Below the pieces are notes generated by a model. That model searched no databases. It saw only the letters and a program-made list of their open reading frames with translations, and was not told the origin of the DNA. A DNA stretch of 64,000 nucleotides, from positions 1,612,001-1,676,000 of the forward strand of contig NZ_AP031573.1 of NCBI RefSeq assembly GCF_041154745.1, read 5' to 3'. A program made the position numbers and the translations under genes. The stretch is from Flavobacterium sp. CFS9 (GTDB taxonomy: Bacteria > Bacteroidota > Bacteroidia > Flavobacteriales > Flavobacteriaceae). Positions 7,723-15,967 of this stretch are shown piece after piece; positions within the stretch are counted from its first letter, which is position 1, and each line of letters starts with the position of its first letter.

Positions 7723-8532
7723 TTACACTTCTAAATAATTCCCTATAGCAAAATCAGCAATAATTAAGTCGATATTTGATTTATATGTTTTTGAAAAGGG
7801 AATCTTTTTAGAGGAATTCCTGATATAACAAGTCGAGTTCCCGTTATGAATCCTTGCAATATAATTTTGATTGATGATATAACTGTTATGAATCCTAATG
7901 AAAGGATGTGACAATACGCCTTCAAAATGCTTCAAGGTTTTAAAAGCAGTTATCATTTCGCCTGAATTCAAATAAATATCGGTCGAATTATTATCTGCCT
8001 GGAAGTAACTAATATCATTGGAATTGATGTAGCGATAATCTCCATAAGATTTCACACATAATACAAGGGGCTGCTCAGCACTTTTTGCCGGCTCAGCAAA
8101 CAATTCACTCAATGGTGTACTATCTTCCTCAACGGTATCAATATCAGCTGTAGGAAATGCTTTTTCGAGTTTCAGAATAGTCTTCATCAAATCGATCCGT
8201 AGAGCAGGTTTTAAAATATAATCAAAAACACCATGCTGAATAGCATCAAAAGCAAGCTCTTTTTTTGTTGTTGTGATTATGATCTTAGGAATAAGTGACA
8301 AAAACCGATGAAGTTCATTTATAAAAGCAAGCGACAAATTACTGGATTTATCTTTCGGATCTATTTCTAACAAAATGAGGTGTGGCCGCTGTTCTAAAAC
8401 CAAATTCAGTCCTAATTGATAATTCGCAGCCGATCCCGCAAAAGTAAGTTCTGAAAAACCTTCTGCAATTGTTCTGGTTTTCAAAATACTTTCCACATCA
8501 TCGTCAATAATAATATACGAATACTTTTTCAA
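7723..8532 (-). CDS. LytTR-family response regulator with atypical receiver
   Basis: This is a 269-residue protein. The receiver domain (residues about 4-115) has an intact acidic patch (IIIDDDVES), a Thr in KIIITTTKK and a Lys in YILKPAL. The phospho-acceptor position in HLILLEIDP carries Glu56 where Asp is expected, with Asp58 two residues on. The C-terminal LytTR DNA-binding domain (about 150-265) shows ISYFQADNNSTDIY, HPFIRIHNSYIINQNYI and KKIPFSKTYK. No sensor kinase is adjacent, so it is an orphan. Glu can mimic the phosphorylated state, so it may be constitutively active or controlled in another way. Confidence 0.88.
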   Translation of the reverse strand: MKKYSYIIIDDDVESILKTRTIAEGFSELTFAGSAANYQLGLNLVLEQRPHLILLEIDPKDKSSNLSLAFINELHRFLSLIPKIIITTTKKELAFDAIQHGVFDYILKPALRIDLMKTILKLEKAFPTADIDTVEEDSTPLSELFAEPAKSAEQPLVLCVKSYGDYRYINSNDISYFQADNNSTDIYLNSGEMITAFKTLKHFEGVLSHPFIRIHNSYIINQNYIARIHNGNSTCYIRNSSKKIPFSKTYKSNIDLIIADFAIGNYLEV

Positions 8533-8748
8533 TCTTACTGTTGTTGATTTTTCATGACCCCCTTACAACTATCACTTCAAATTCATCGATATTTTTGAAA
8601 GGCCTCCTGTTTCTTCATTTATTCGCAATTAAAAATACAAATTTCAATTATTCTGCTATTTCATTGTTAATATGTTACAAACAAATGTTAACACAAAAGG
8701 ATGAAATGCAAAAATAATCGCCAAAATACACTATTTATCATTAAAAAA

Positions 8749-8782
8749 AACCCAAACTCCTTAAAGGAATTTGGGCTTTTAT
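8749..8782 (-). terminator. Terminator of glyS
   Basis: CCCAAACTCCTT and AGGAATTTGGG pair around a short loop. Read on the minus strand the stem is followed by a run of T. It lies 20 bases beyond the glyS stop codon. Confidence 0.85.
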
Positions 8783-8801
8783 ATATGAATCTAATAAAAT
8801 A

Positions 8802-10340
8802 TTACATTTTCATCAACCAGTTTTTCATTGAAACCTCATTCTCGATGATGTCTCTTAATTCAGATATCTTAACGCGATCTTGTTTCATGGTATCTCTGTG
8901 ACGAATAGTTACTGTTTCATCTTCGATCGTTTGATGATCTACGGTAATACAAAATGGTGTTCCAAGAGCATCCTGTCTTCTGTATCGACGACCTACTGCA
9001 TCTTTTTCATCATAAGCGACATTGAAATCCCATTTTAAATCTTCGATGATTTTTTTCGAGATTTCAGGTAGTCCGTCTTTTTTAACTAAAGGCAATACTG
9101 CTGCTTTCGTTGGTGCCAGAACAGCCGGCAATTTCAATACGGTTCTTGTTGATCCGTCTTCCAGAACTTCTTCCTGTAATGAAGTTGCAAAAACAGCCAG
9201 GAACATACGATCTAAACCTACAGAAGTCTCCACTACATATGGCACATAGTTTTCATTTAACTCAGGATCAAAATACTGCAGCTTTCTACCTGAATATTCC
9301 TCATGCGCTTTTAAATCGAAATCTGTACGAGAGTGAATCCCTTCCAATTCTTTAAATCCGAATGGGAAATTAAACTCAATATCTGCCGCTGCATTCGCGT
9401 AATGCGCCAGTTTTTCGTGATCGTGAAAACGGTATTTATCTTTTCCTAATCCTAAAGATAAGTGCCAGTTTAAACGTGTTTGTTTCCAATGCTCGTACCA
9501 TTTCATTTCTTCACCCGGACGTACAAAAAACTGCATTTCCATCTGTTCAAATTCACGCATACGGAAAATAAACTGTCTTGCAACAATCTCATTTCTGAAA
9601 GCTTTACCCGTTTGAGCAATTCCAAAAGGAACTTTCATACGACCTGATTTCTGAACATTTAAAAAGTTAACAAAAATACCCTGAGCCGTTTCAGGACGCA
9701 AATACAGATCCATTGCAGAATCTGCAGAAGCTCCAAGTTTAGTCCCAAACATTAAGTTAAACTGCTTTACATCTGTCCAGTTTTTAGAACCCGTTTCAGG
9801 ATCAGCAATTTCAAGTTCTTCTATTAATGCTTTCACATCCTGAAGATCTTCACTCATACCTTTAGCCAGTCTCTCTAAAATTTCTTTCTTTTTCGAAAGA
9901 TATTCTACAACACGTGCATTTGTCGCAACAAACTCTTCTTCATTAAAAGCATCACCAAAACGGGCTCTTGCTTTTTCGATTTCTTTTTGAGCCTTTTGAT
10001 TAATCTTTTCAGCGTAATCTTCTACTAAAGTATCAGCTCTGTATCTTTTCTTTGAATCTTTATTATCAATTAATGGGTCATTAAATGCATCAACGTGACC
10101 TGAAGCTTTCCAGGTTGTTGGGTGCATTAATATTGCAGCATCTAAGCCGACAATATTCTCATTCATCTGAACCATTGATTTCCACCAATATTCACGAATA
10201 TTCTTTTTTAACTCGACGCCATTTTGTGCATAATCATAGACTGCACTTAATCCATCGTATACTTCGCTTGACGGAAAAATAAATCCGTACTCTTTTGCGT
10301 GCGAAACCACATTCTTAAATAAATCTTCTTGTTTTGCCAT
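8802..10340 (-). CDS. glyS: Glycyl-tRNA synthetase, single-chain homodimeric type
   Basis: This 512-residue class II aminoacyl-tRNA synthetase charges tRNA-Gly. The N-terminus (IFPSSEVYDGLSAVYDYAQNG), YLRPETAQGIFVNF, motif 2 (FRNEIVARQFIFRMREFEQ), SRTDFDLKAHEE and the anticodon-binding tail (VAYDEKDAVGRRYRRQDALG) are all present. It is the bacterial/eukaryotic alpha2 form rather than the GlyQ/GlyS tetramer. The start is supported by a TATTTTTG -7 box eight bases ahead of the ATG, which implies a very short leader. It diverges from comF. Confidence 0.97.
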   Translation of the reverse strand: MAKQEDLFKNVVSHAKEYGFIFPSSEVYDGLSAVYDYAQNGVELKKNIREYWWKSMVQMNENIVGLDAAILMHPTTWKASGHVDAFNDPLIDNKDSKKRYRADTLVEDYAEKINQKAQKEIEKARARFGDAFNEEEFVATNARVVEYLSKKKEILERLAKGMSEDLQDVKALIEELEIADPETGSKNWTDVKQFNLMFGTKLGASADSAMDLYLRPETAQGIFVNFLNVQKSGRMKVPFGIAQTGKAFRNEIVARQFIFRMREFEQMEMQFFVRPGEEMKWYEHWKQTRLNWHLSLGLGKDKYRFHDHEKLAHYANAAADIEFNFPFGFKELEGIHSRTDFDLKAHEEYSGRKLQYFDPELNENYVPYVVETSVGLDRMFLAVFATSLQEEVLEDGSTRTVLKLPAVLAPTKAAVLPLVKKDGLPEISKKIIEDLKWDFNVAYDEKDAVGRRYRRQDALGTPFCITVDHQTIEDETVTIRHRDTMKQDRVKISELRDIIENEVSMKNWLMKM

Positions 10341-10347
10341 AGTGATG

Positions 10348-10418
10348 CAAAAATATAAAAAGTACTTTTAAAAAAAAGAAAAATAATAAAGTTAAAAGCA
10401 ATGATTTGGTTATTTTTG
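10348..10418. promoter_or_regulatory. Divergent -7 boxes for glyS and comF
   Basis: On the minus strand TATTTTTG (complement at 10348-10355) precedes glyS. On the plus strand TATTTTTG at 10411-10418 precedes comF. Both match TAnnTTTG. Convincing TTG partners 19 bases upstream were not seen, so strength is uncertain. Confidence 0.45.
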
Positions 10419-10438
10419 TAACTAAATTCTTTCTATTT

Positions 10439-11122
10439 GTGTTTAATTATCTCATCAACCTCTTTTTCCCTAAAGTTTGTGTCGGATGTCACAACCTTTT
10501 ACTTAGTGGTGAAACTATTTTGTGCACTCGTTGCCGCCATGAATTACCTCTTACTCAATACCATTTGAATCCAAAAAACGAGGCTGTGAAGAAATTTTAT
10601 GGAAGAATCGACATCCAGCATGCATCGGCATTTTTGTATTTCAACAAAAAAGGAATTGTTCAGGAACTGATCCATAATCTTAAATACAAAGGCCATGAAG
10701 AAATTGGAACATTTCTGGGAAATTGGTATGCCGAAGATTTAAAAGAATTGAATTTGAAAATCCCTTTTGATGCGATCATTCCGGTACCCCTTCATCCCAA
10801 AAAACTAAAAAAACGAGGTTACAATCAGGTTACTACTTTTGGCACCACTTTATCTGAAAACTTTGCAATTCCTTTTGATCCAAGCTTATTGTACCGAAAA
10901 AAATATTCAAAAACCCAATCTAAAAAAAATCTTTTAGGAAGATCCGAAAGTATCGAAAACATCTTTGACGTCAAATTTTCTGAAAAAGATCACAACAAAC
11001 ATTTTTTAATTGTGGACGATGTATTGACCACGGGTGCTACACTTGAGGCTTGTTCCAGAGCTTTGCAAAAAATTCCCGGAGCCAGAATCAGCATTGCCTG
11101 TATGGCGATGGCAAATTCATAA
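10439..11122 (+). CDS. ComF family phosphoribosyltransferase-like protein
   Basis: The protein is about 227 residues from the GTG at 10439, which gives the family-like start FNYLINLFFPKVC. The in-frame TTG at 10406 lies upstream of a -7 box (10411-10418) and so is probably not transcribed; no in-frame ATG exists at this end. Two CxxC pairs (CVGC, CTRC) form a zinc-binding N-terminus. The C-terminal PRTase fold has the signature FLIVDDVLTTGATLE, and PVPLHPKKLKKRGYNQ is the ComF hallmark. ComF supports DNA uptake in Gram-positive bacteria and Haemophilus and also has roles in recombination repair. The Flavobacterium role is not known. Confidence 0.9.
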   Translation: MFNYLINLFFPKVCVGCHNLLLSGETILCTRCRHELPLTQYHLNPKNEAVKKFYGRIDIQHASAFLYFNKKGIVQELIHNLKYKGHEEIGTFLGNWYAEDLKELNLKIPFDAIIPVPLHPKKLKKRGYNQVTTFGTTLSENFAIPFDPSLLYRKKYSKTQSKKNLLGRSESIENIFDVKFSEKDHNKHFLIVDDVLTTGATLEACSRALQKIPGARISIACMAMANS

Positions 11123-11138
11123 GATAAAATTCCAATCA

Positions 11139-11190
11139 AAAAAAAATCCAAATTCCAACAACAACAGTTATCAAAATTTGGATTTTTTTT
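11139..11190. terminator. Bidirectional terminator between comF and the metallopeptidase
   Basis: AAAAAAATCCAAATT and AAATTTGGATTTTTTT pair around a loop of about 20 bases, with A and T tracts on either side, between converging genes. Confidence 0.8.
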
Positions 11191-11207
11191 CAAATTTTAT
11201 CTTTTCC

Positions 11208-13904
11208 TTAGTATAGAATTATTTTCTTAACCGTTCTGCGCTCTCCTTCTATTACAGTCACCAGATACATCCCTGCCGTAGCTCCCGCTAATTGAATATT
11301 TTGATTAAAATAAGGCGTTTTATCAAAAGAGTTAAAATATACTTGCTTGCCAAGAATATCATGTACATAAACCTGTACTTTATTGATGGAATCGCTTGTA
11401 AACTGAATCGTAAAATTCCCTCTGTTCGGATTCGGATATAAAGTAAACGCTACATTTTCAATATCAACTTCCCCTAAAGTAAAAGTCTTATTGCAAATAT
11501 TTAATGAAGCTGAATTTATTGTTCCAAAATTACCCGAAACAGCATCACGAACTCTAAAACTCCAGGTTCCTTTCGGGTCCTGTCCGTTAAACACACTCAA
11601 TAAATCGATCGGAACAACAATCTGACTTGTAGTTTTGGAACAATCTAAAGCAACTCCGGCATCGTCAAACTGAAGAGCCAAAGTAGAATTTATTCCGCCA
11701 CAGCTGTTACGATCATATAAATTAACTACTGTGCCTTGCGGATTTACGATTTGCAATTCGAAATCGGAAAGCTTATCGTGTGTAACATTAACCAAAACAT
11801 TTACATCAGAAATCGTCCCGGTTGATGCCGGAACATTTACCGTTTTAGAAGTAAAAGAATTTACCTGAGGAATAGTAAAAGCATTCCCGAAACTATAAGA
11901 ATCACAAGTTGTCGTTGAAGTATACCCCACCGCAAACGACTTACTATTTAAAGCATAATAAATATTTGCTGTTGGTTCAATCTTAAGTCTGCAATTTGTT
12001 GAAGCCGTTACACTGGTCGGAATCTGAACAGTTTGCGAACCATCATTCGGTGTGTTTGCTGCTAAAATTATTGGAAATGTCAAACCTCCATCTGTCGATA
12101 ATTTAATATTTACTGATGAGGATCCCTGCAATGTATTGGTATTATTCACTGCCCATGTTACCGTCTGGTTCGAGCCAATTGGCCAGCTAACGTCATCCGT
12201 GTTTTGCGAAGTAACGGTAAATGGCCCTGCATTAGTTACCACCGTTGCAATCATTGTATCAGTATTTGTCTGTGCGGCTCCAGATGCACCATTGTCTCTT
12301 GCAGTCAGGGTAAAATGTAATGTTCTCGCAACAGAAGAAACGGACTCCCAGGTTGTGGTCAACTTGTTCAAAAGTACGTTGTTCAAGTCGGGCATATAAC
12401 GAACAAGTGAACTTCCCGGACGTACAGACCTAAACATGGGCCCATTGGGTTTATCAGGATAGGCTGTACTATTACTGTTTGCGGTTGATGATCCTGACGC
12501 GCTATCAAATTGCTCCCAGGTATAGGTAACACCAGCAACAGCCGAACCGATACCTGTTAAAACAAACGGTGTACTAATAGGAATTGTATAATCTGCACCG
12601 GCATCAACTACCGGAGGATTATTTGCTATGGCTGTACTAACGGGACAATTCTTTCCGGACAACGTATTCTGGATTTGCAGAATACTGGCGTAAGCAAAAT
12701 AATCGTCTGAATGATTTTGAACATCATAACCCTTAGACACTCCTGCATAACCCATTATAGTTGATCCGCTTCCCGGCTCAACGTTTAAACCTGTCCTTTC
12801 CGATGCATCGTAAGAAAAAGTATGATATCCTCCAAACTGATGTCCCATTTCATGAGCAACAAAATCAATATCAAAGTTGTCTCCTTCCGGTTTCTGATCA
12901 GACGGTGAGGTATAAGCACTTCCTTTCCCCATTGCATCCGACGGTGTCGGACTATCGCAAACACAACCTATACAGCCTGCATTTCCTCCTCCTCCGGACG
13001 CTCCAAACAGATGCCCGATATCATAATTAGCCTCACCTATCACGCTCGTTAAATTACTTTGAACTTCTTTGCTCCAATAATCATTCCCGTCTGAAGGATC
13101 TCTGGAGGTTCCTCTATCTGGGTCAGAATAAGGATCTGTTAGTCCATTCGTATAAATCACAGCATCATTATTAGCAATTAAAACCACCCTTACGGCAAGG
13201 TCTTTATTAAAAACACCATTTACTCTTGCTAAAGTTGCATTCATCCCTGCCAATGCGCCTGCTTTTGTGCCTCCAAAATAAGCCGTGTATTCTCCTGTAC
13301 AGGACAGTGCCAGTCGAAAAGTTTTGAAAGATTTATTGTTTGCCGCCGATTTTGCAGTATTGGGTGATGTACTTGTATTTGCCTGTACATCTGTTGTTTT
13401 ACAAGTTAAACGAGATTTTGAAGCTTCATCATTTTTAGTAAACAAAACATAGGACGATTTGTCTTCCTGATTCTGTTCGATATATTCTGATGGTTTATCC
13501 GTACGAAGTACCATAGTCTGCACTCCAATTGGTGCCACACTAAAATAAATCTTCGCCGTCTTATCGTCTAAACCGCGGCCTTCATAAGCTCTGATTTCAG
13601 GATATTTTGCCTGTAATTCGGGCTCAAAATTAGAAGATTCCCAAACGGTAAAACGTTCCAGTGTACCTCCGGCATTTGGAAAAGTAATTTCTGTCGAGGT
13701 ATTTTTTGCTGTTTTAGCAGTAGTGACACTAAGTTTAGTCTTCAGAAAATCTGAATTCAGCTTATAATACAATCGTCCGGGTTGAGACGTAACTCCTCTT
13801 TTGCTTAACGAAACAGCATCGACTTTTTGCCACAAACCATCATTTTGGGCGTATACACCAGCACAGCAAAAAGTAAAAAATAAAAAAAGTAGGTTTTTTT
13901 TCAT
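11208..13904 (-). CDS. Secreted reprolysin-like zinc metallopeptidase with P-domain and T9SS type A tail
   Basis: This 898-residue exported protein has a signal peptide ending at YAQ (about residue 19). The catalytic domain has the extended zinc motif HEMGHQFGGYH (HExxHxxGxxH, about residue 353) and a downstream GYAG that serves as the Met-turn region of metzincin enzymes, without a Met immediately obvious. Ig/PKD-like regions follow at about 430-660. Next comes a proprotein-convertase P-domain (DFELQIVNPQGT, GTWSFRVRD), then a type A sorting domain beginning LYPNPNRGNFTIQF and ending in KKIILY. It is probably a surface or extracellular protease exported by the type IX system. A TATATTTG box (complement at 13909-13916) precedes the ATG. 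Confidence 0.93.
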   Translation of the reverse strand: MKKNLLFLFFTFCCAGVYAQNDGLWQKVDAVSLSKRGVTSQPGRLYYKLNSDFLKTKLSVTTAKTAKNTSTEITFPNAGGTLERFTVWESSNFEPELQAKYPEIRAYEGRGLDDKTAKIYFSVAPIGVQTMVLRTDKPSEYIEQNQEDKSSYVLFTKNDEASKSRLTCKTTDVQANTSTSPNTAKSAANNKSFKTFRLALSCTGEYTAYFGGTKAGALAGMNATLARVNGVFNKDLAVRVVLIANNDAVIYTNGLTDPYSDPDRGTSRDPSDGNDYWSKEVQSNLTSVIGEANYDIGHLFGASGGGGNAGCIGCVCDSPTPSDAMGKGSAYTSPSDQKPEGDNFDIDFVAHEMGHQFGGYHTFSYDASERTGLNVEPGSGSTIMGYAGVSKGYDVQNHSDDYFAYASILQIQNTLSGKNCPVSTAIANNPPVVDAGADYTIPISTPFVLTGIGSAVAGVTYTWEQFDSASGSSTANSNSTAYPDKPNGPMFRSVRPGSSLVRYMPDLNNVLLNKLTTTWESVSSVARTLHFTLTARDNGASGAAQTNTDTMIATVVTNAGPFTVTSQNTDDVSWPIGSNQTVTWAVNNTNTLQGSSSVNIKLSTDGGLTFPIILAANTPNDGSQTVQIPTSVTASTNCRLKIEPTANIYYALNSKSFAVGYTSTTTCDSYSFGNAFTIPQVNSFTSKTVNVPASTGTISDVNVLVNVTHDKLSDFELQIVNPQGTVVNLYDRNSCGGINSTLALQFDDAGVALDCSKTTSQIVVPIDLLSVFNGQDPKGTWSFRVRDAVSGNFGTINSASLNICNKTFTLGEVDIENVAFTLYPNPNRGNFTIQFTSDSINKVQVYVHDILGKQVYFNSFDKTPYFNQNIQLAGATAGMYLVTVIEGERRTVKKIILY

Positions 13905-13908
13905 ATTT

Positions 13909-13916
13909 CAAATATA
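13909..13916 (-). promoter_or_regulatory. Probable -7 box of the metallopeptidase gene
   Basis: On the minus strand the bases read TATATTTG, matching TAnnTTTG, five bases before the ATG. This would give an extremely short leader, so it may be a chance match. Confidence 0.3.
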
Positions 13917-14073
13917 AAAGTATATCAAAATTACGCGAATTAAATCAAAATCTTACACTTATCAGAAACAATTATACAGTTTTAAGTCACTGGCGATTCC
14001 TTTTTCACAAAAACTAACAGTTTGAGAGTAAAAAATCAATTCCCCTTAGCATTAAATTTAAAATAGAATAGTA

Positions 14074-14081
14074 TAAATTTG
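14074..14081 (+). promoter_or_regulatory. Probable -7 box of ribF
   Basis: TAAATTTG matches TAnnTTTG. Its last bases form the in-frame TTG at 14079 that would otherwise look like a start codon. Transcription would begin around 14088, so translation must start further down. Confidence 0.55.
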
Positions 14082-14102
14082 CACCATCTTAAATTATTTG
14101 TT

Positions 14103-15032
14103 TTGAAGCTCTTTCATTCTATAAACGATTTTCAGTCAACCAAGAAAACAATTTTAACTCTTGGGACTTTTGACGGTGTACATATTGGCCATAAAAAAAT
14201 TCTGGAACGCATTACGCAAAACACTGAAAACGGAAAATATGAAAGTTTAGTGCTTACCTTTTTTCCTCATCCAAGAATGGTACTACAGGAAAAATCAGAA
14301 ATAAAACTTTTAAATACCATTACTGAAAAATCAAAGCTTCTGGAAGCAACCGGAATTGAAAATCTGGTTATTCATCCTTTTAACGAAAGTTTTTCCAGAC
14401 TAACCGCAGAAGAATTTGTACATTCCATTCTGGTAGATCAGTTTCATATTCAGAAAATAATTATTGGTCATGACCATCGCTTTGGCAGAAACAGAACGGC
14501 TAATATTGATGATTTAATCGCTTTCGGTCATGAATACGGTTTTGAAGTTGAGCAAATCTCCGCTCAGGAAATCCAGGACGTTTCTGTAAGTTCAACCAAA
14601 ATCAGAAAAGCACTCAACGAAGGAAATATGTCTCTGGCAAATGATTATCTGGGTTATCACTACTTTTTATCGGGTGAAGTTGTTAAGGGAAAACAGCTAG
14701 GAAGAACAATTGGCTTTCCAACAGCTAACATCGAAATTAATGACGAATATAAATTGATTCCAAAAGCCGGCGTATATGTTGTAAAAGCTTTGATCGACCA
14801 AAAGGAAGTTTCCGGAATGATGAACATTGGTTTTAATCCAACTGTTGACGGACAAAAACAAACGATCGAGGTGAATCTTTTTGATTTTGATGCAGATATT
14901 TACGGTAAAACAATTGAGGTTTTATTATTACAATACCTAAGAGAAGAGCAAAAATTCGGCTCTGTCGATTTGTTAAAAGAACAATTGCATCAGGACAGAA
15001 AAAATGCGCTGGCCTTTTTAGACAAAATCTAG
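14103..15032 (+). CDS. ribF: Bifunctional riboflavin kinase / FAD synthetase
   Basis: The start is the TTG at 14103, giving MKLFHSINDFQ and 309 residues; the TTG at 14079 overlaps the promoter box. The N-terminal adenylyltransferase domain shows LGTFDGVHIGHKKIL (nucleotide-binding HxGH), FFPHPRMVL, IIGHDHRFGRNR and VSSTKIRKAL. The C-terminal flavokinase domain starts near residue 185 with GEVVKGKQLGRTIGFPTANI, followed by AGVYVV and NIGFNPTV. It converts riboflavin to FMN and then FAD. The length is normal. It is a single-gene unit divergent from the metallopeptidase gene. Confidence 0.95.
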   Translation: MKLFHSINDFQSTKKTILTLGTFDGVHIGHKKILERITQNTENGKYESLVLTFFPHPRMVLQEKSEIKLLNTITEKSKLLEATGIENLVIHPFNESFSRLTAEEFVHSILVDQFHIQKIIIGHDHRFGRNRTANIDDLIAFGHEYGFEVEQISAQEIQDVSVSSTKIRKALNEGNMSLANDYLGYHYFLSGEVVKGKQLGRTIGFPTANIEINDEYKLIPKAGVYVVKALIDQKEVSGMMNIGFNPTVDGQKQTIEVNLFDFDADIYGKTIEVLLLQYLREEQKFGSVDLLKEQLHQDRKNALAFLDKI

Positions 15033-15358
15033 AATAGCTTTATTTCAACCTGTGAGTTGAAATAATTTTAACACATAGAAACATAGTCTTTTGTAAACTA
15101 TAAAAGACGTTTCAGTAGTTGTCAAAGACGCATAGTAAAATATGCTAATGCAAATCTTTTCTTCTTGTCCTTCCATTTCTGAGCATTAATACCTGTTTCT
15201 CTACGTATTATTCTAAAAATTCATCGTTCCTTTTTACGATGGTTTGGTCAGATATACTTTTTACCCTTTTTAAATCATCGTAGTTATTTTTTTAGTAAAT
15301 TTGATATAGAACTCTGTTTATCAAATATTTGCTATTAACTTCTTTAAAAATAACCATT
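15033..15358. other. Non-coding gap of 326 bases after ribF
   Basis: No gene, tRNA or clear terminator was recognised. The sequence is AT-rich. A hairpin-like TTTCAACCTGTGAGTTGAAA at 15043-15062, directly after ribF, is followed by only a weak T run and may act as a poor terminator. Confidence 0.5.
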
Positions 15359-15796
15359 ATGAAATTACCTAAAGAAATTACCAACGGTTTTCTGATTTTT
15401 CTTGGAATTGGAATTTACTTTTTATTGATGAACGTATTAGGTTTGGCTCATTTATTCTATCTGCGAACCCTAAATGTCTTTTTTATATTTTATGGCGTAA
15501 ATAAAACTATGCGAATGAACCTTCATGAAGGGGAAACTAATTTTGTATCCAATGCGGTATCAGCAATGGCCACCTCTGTAGTGGGTGTGGCGTTGAGTGT
15601 TTTTGGGCTGTTAGTTTACAGTTATGCCCGAGGTGGAGATGCTTATGTAAAAACACTTTCGGAAACTTTCATGTTTGGCGGAAATCCTTCGGTACCAACT
15701 TATTGCATCTGCTTGCTTTTTGAAGGAATCGCCTCTTCAGTAATTGTCACATTGATGATGATGCTGTACTGGAATAACAAATATGCAGCCGATTAA
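15359..15796 (+). CDS. Integral membrane protein of unknown function
   Basis: This is a 145-residue protein from the ATG at 15359; a TTG ten codons upstream is less likely. Four membrane helices are apparent: GFLIFLGIGIYFLLMNVLG, an adjoining LFYLRTLNVFFIFYG, ATSVVGVALSVFGLLVYSY and a final SSVIVTLMMMLYW. A short polar loop carries MRMNLHEGETNF. No family is recognised. It is monocistronic, with a strong terminator just behind it. It could be a small Flavobacterium-type inner-membrane protein, and nothing in the context reveals its role. Confidence 0.72.
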   Translation: MKLPKEITNGFLIFLGIGIYFLLMNVLGLAHLFYLRTLNVFFIFYGVNKTMRMNLHEGETNFVSNAVSAMATSVVGVALSVFGLLVYSYARGGDAYVKTLSETFMFGGNPSVPTYCICLLFEGIASSVIVTLMMMLYWNNKYAAD

Positions 15797-15821
15797 TTTT
15801 TCAAAATAAATCAAACTAAAT

Positions 15822-15877
15822 AGCACTCTAAAATCATAAAAAATTAAAATTATATGATTTTAGAGTGTTTCTTTTTT
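15822..15877 (+). terminator. Terminator after the membrane-protein gene
   Basis: CACTCTAAAATCATA (15824-15838) pairs exactly with TATGATTTTAGAGTG (15853-15867), followed by a T-rich tail. Confidence 0.88.
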
Positions 15878-15919
15878 GAAAATAGCTGTCAAATATTCAT
15901 TTACAGGATTGGGCATTGG

Positions 15920-15946
15920 TTGATTGGAACTATTTAACTACTTTTG
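15920..15946 (+). promoter_or_regulatory. Probable bioB promoter
   Basis: A TTG at 15920-15922 lies 16 bases from a TACTTTTG -7 box at 15939-15946; another TTG at 15916 would give a 20-base spacer. The box overlaps the in-frame TTG at 15944 and so rules it out as a start codon. Confidence 0.55.
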
Positions 15947-15967
15947 GAGCATCAAAAAACTGCATCA

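Noticed and set aside
8701..8901. Short plus-strand frame at the glyS terminator
   Set aside because: It runs through the terminator hairpin and into the antisense strand of glyS.
12052..13030. Plus-strand frames inside the metallopeptidase gene
   Set aside because: Antisense shadows of beta-rich, low-complexity coding sequence.
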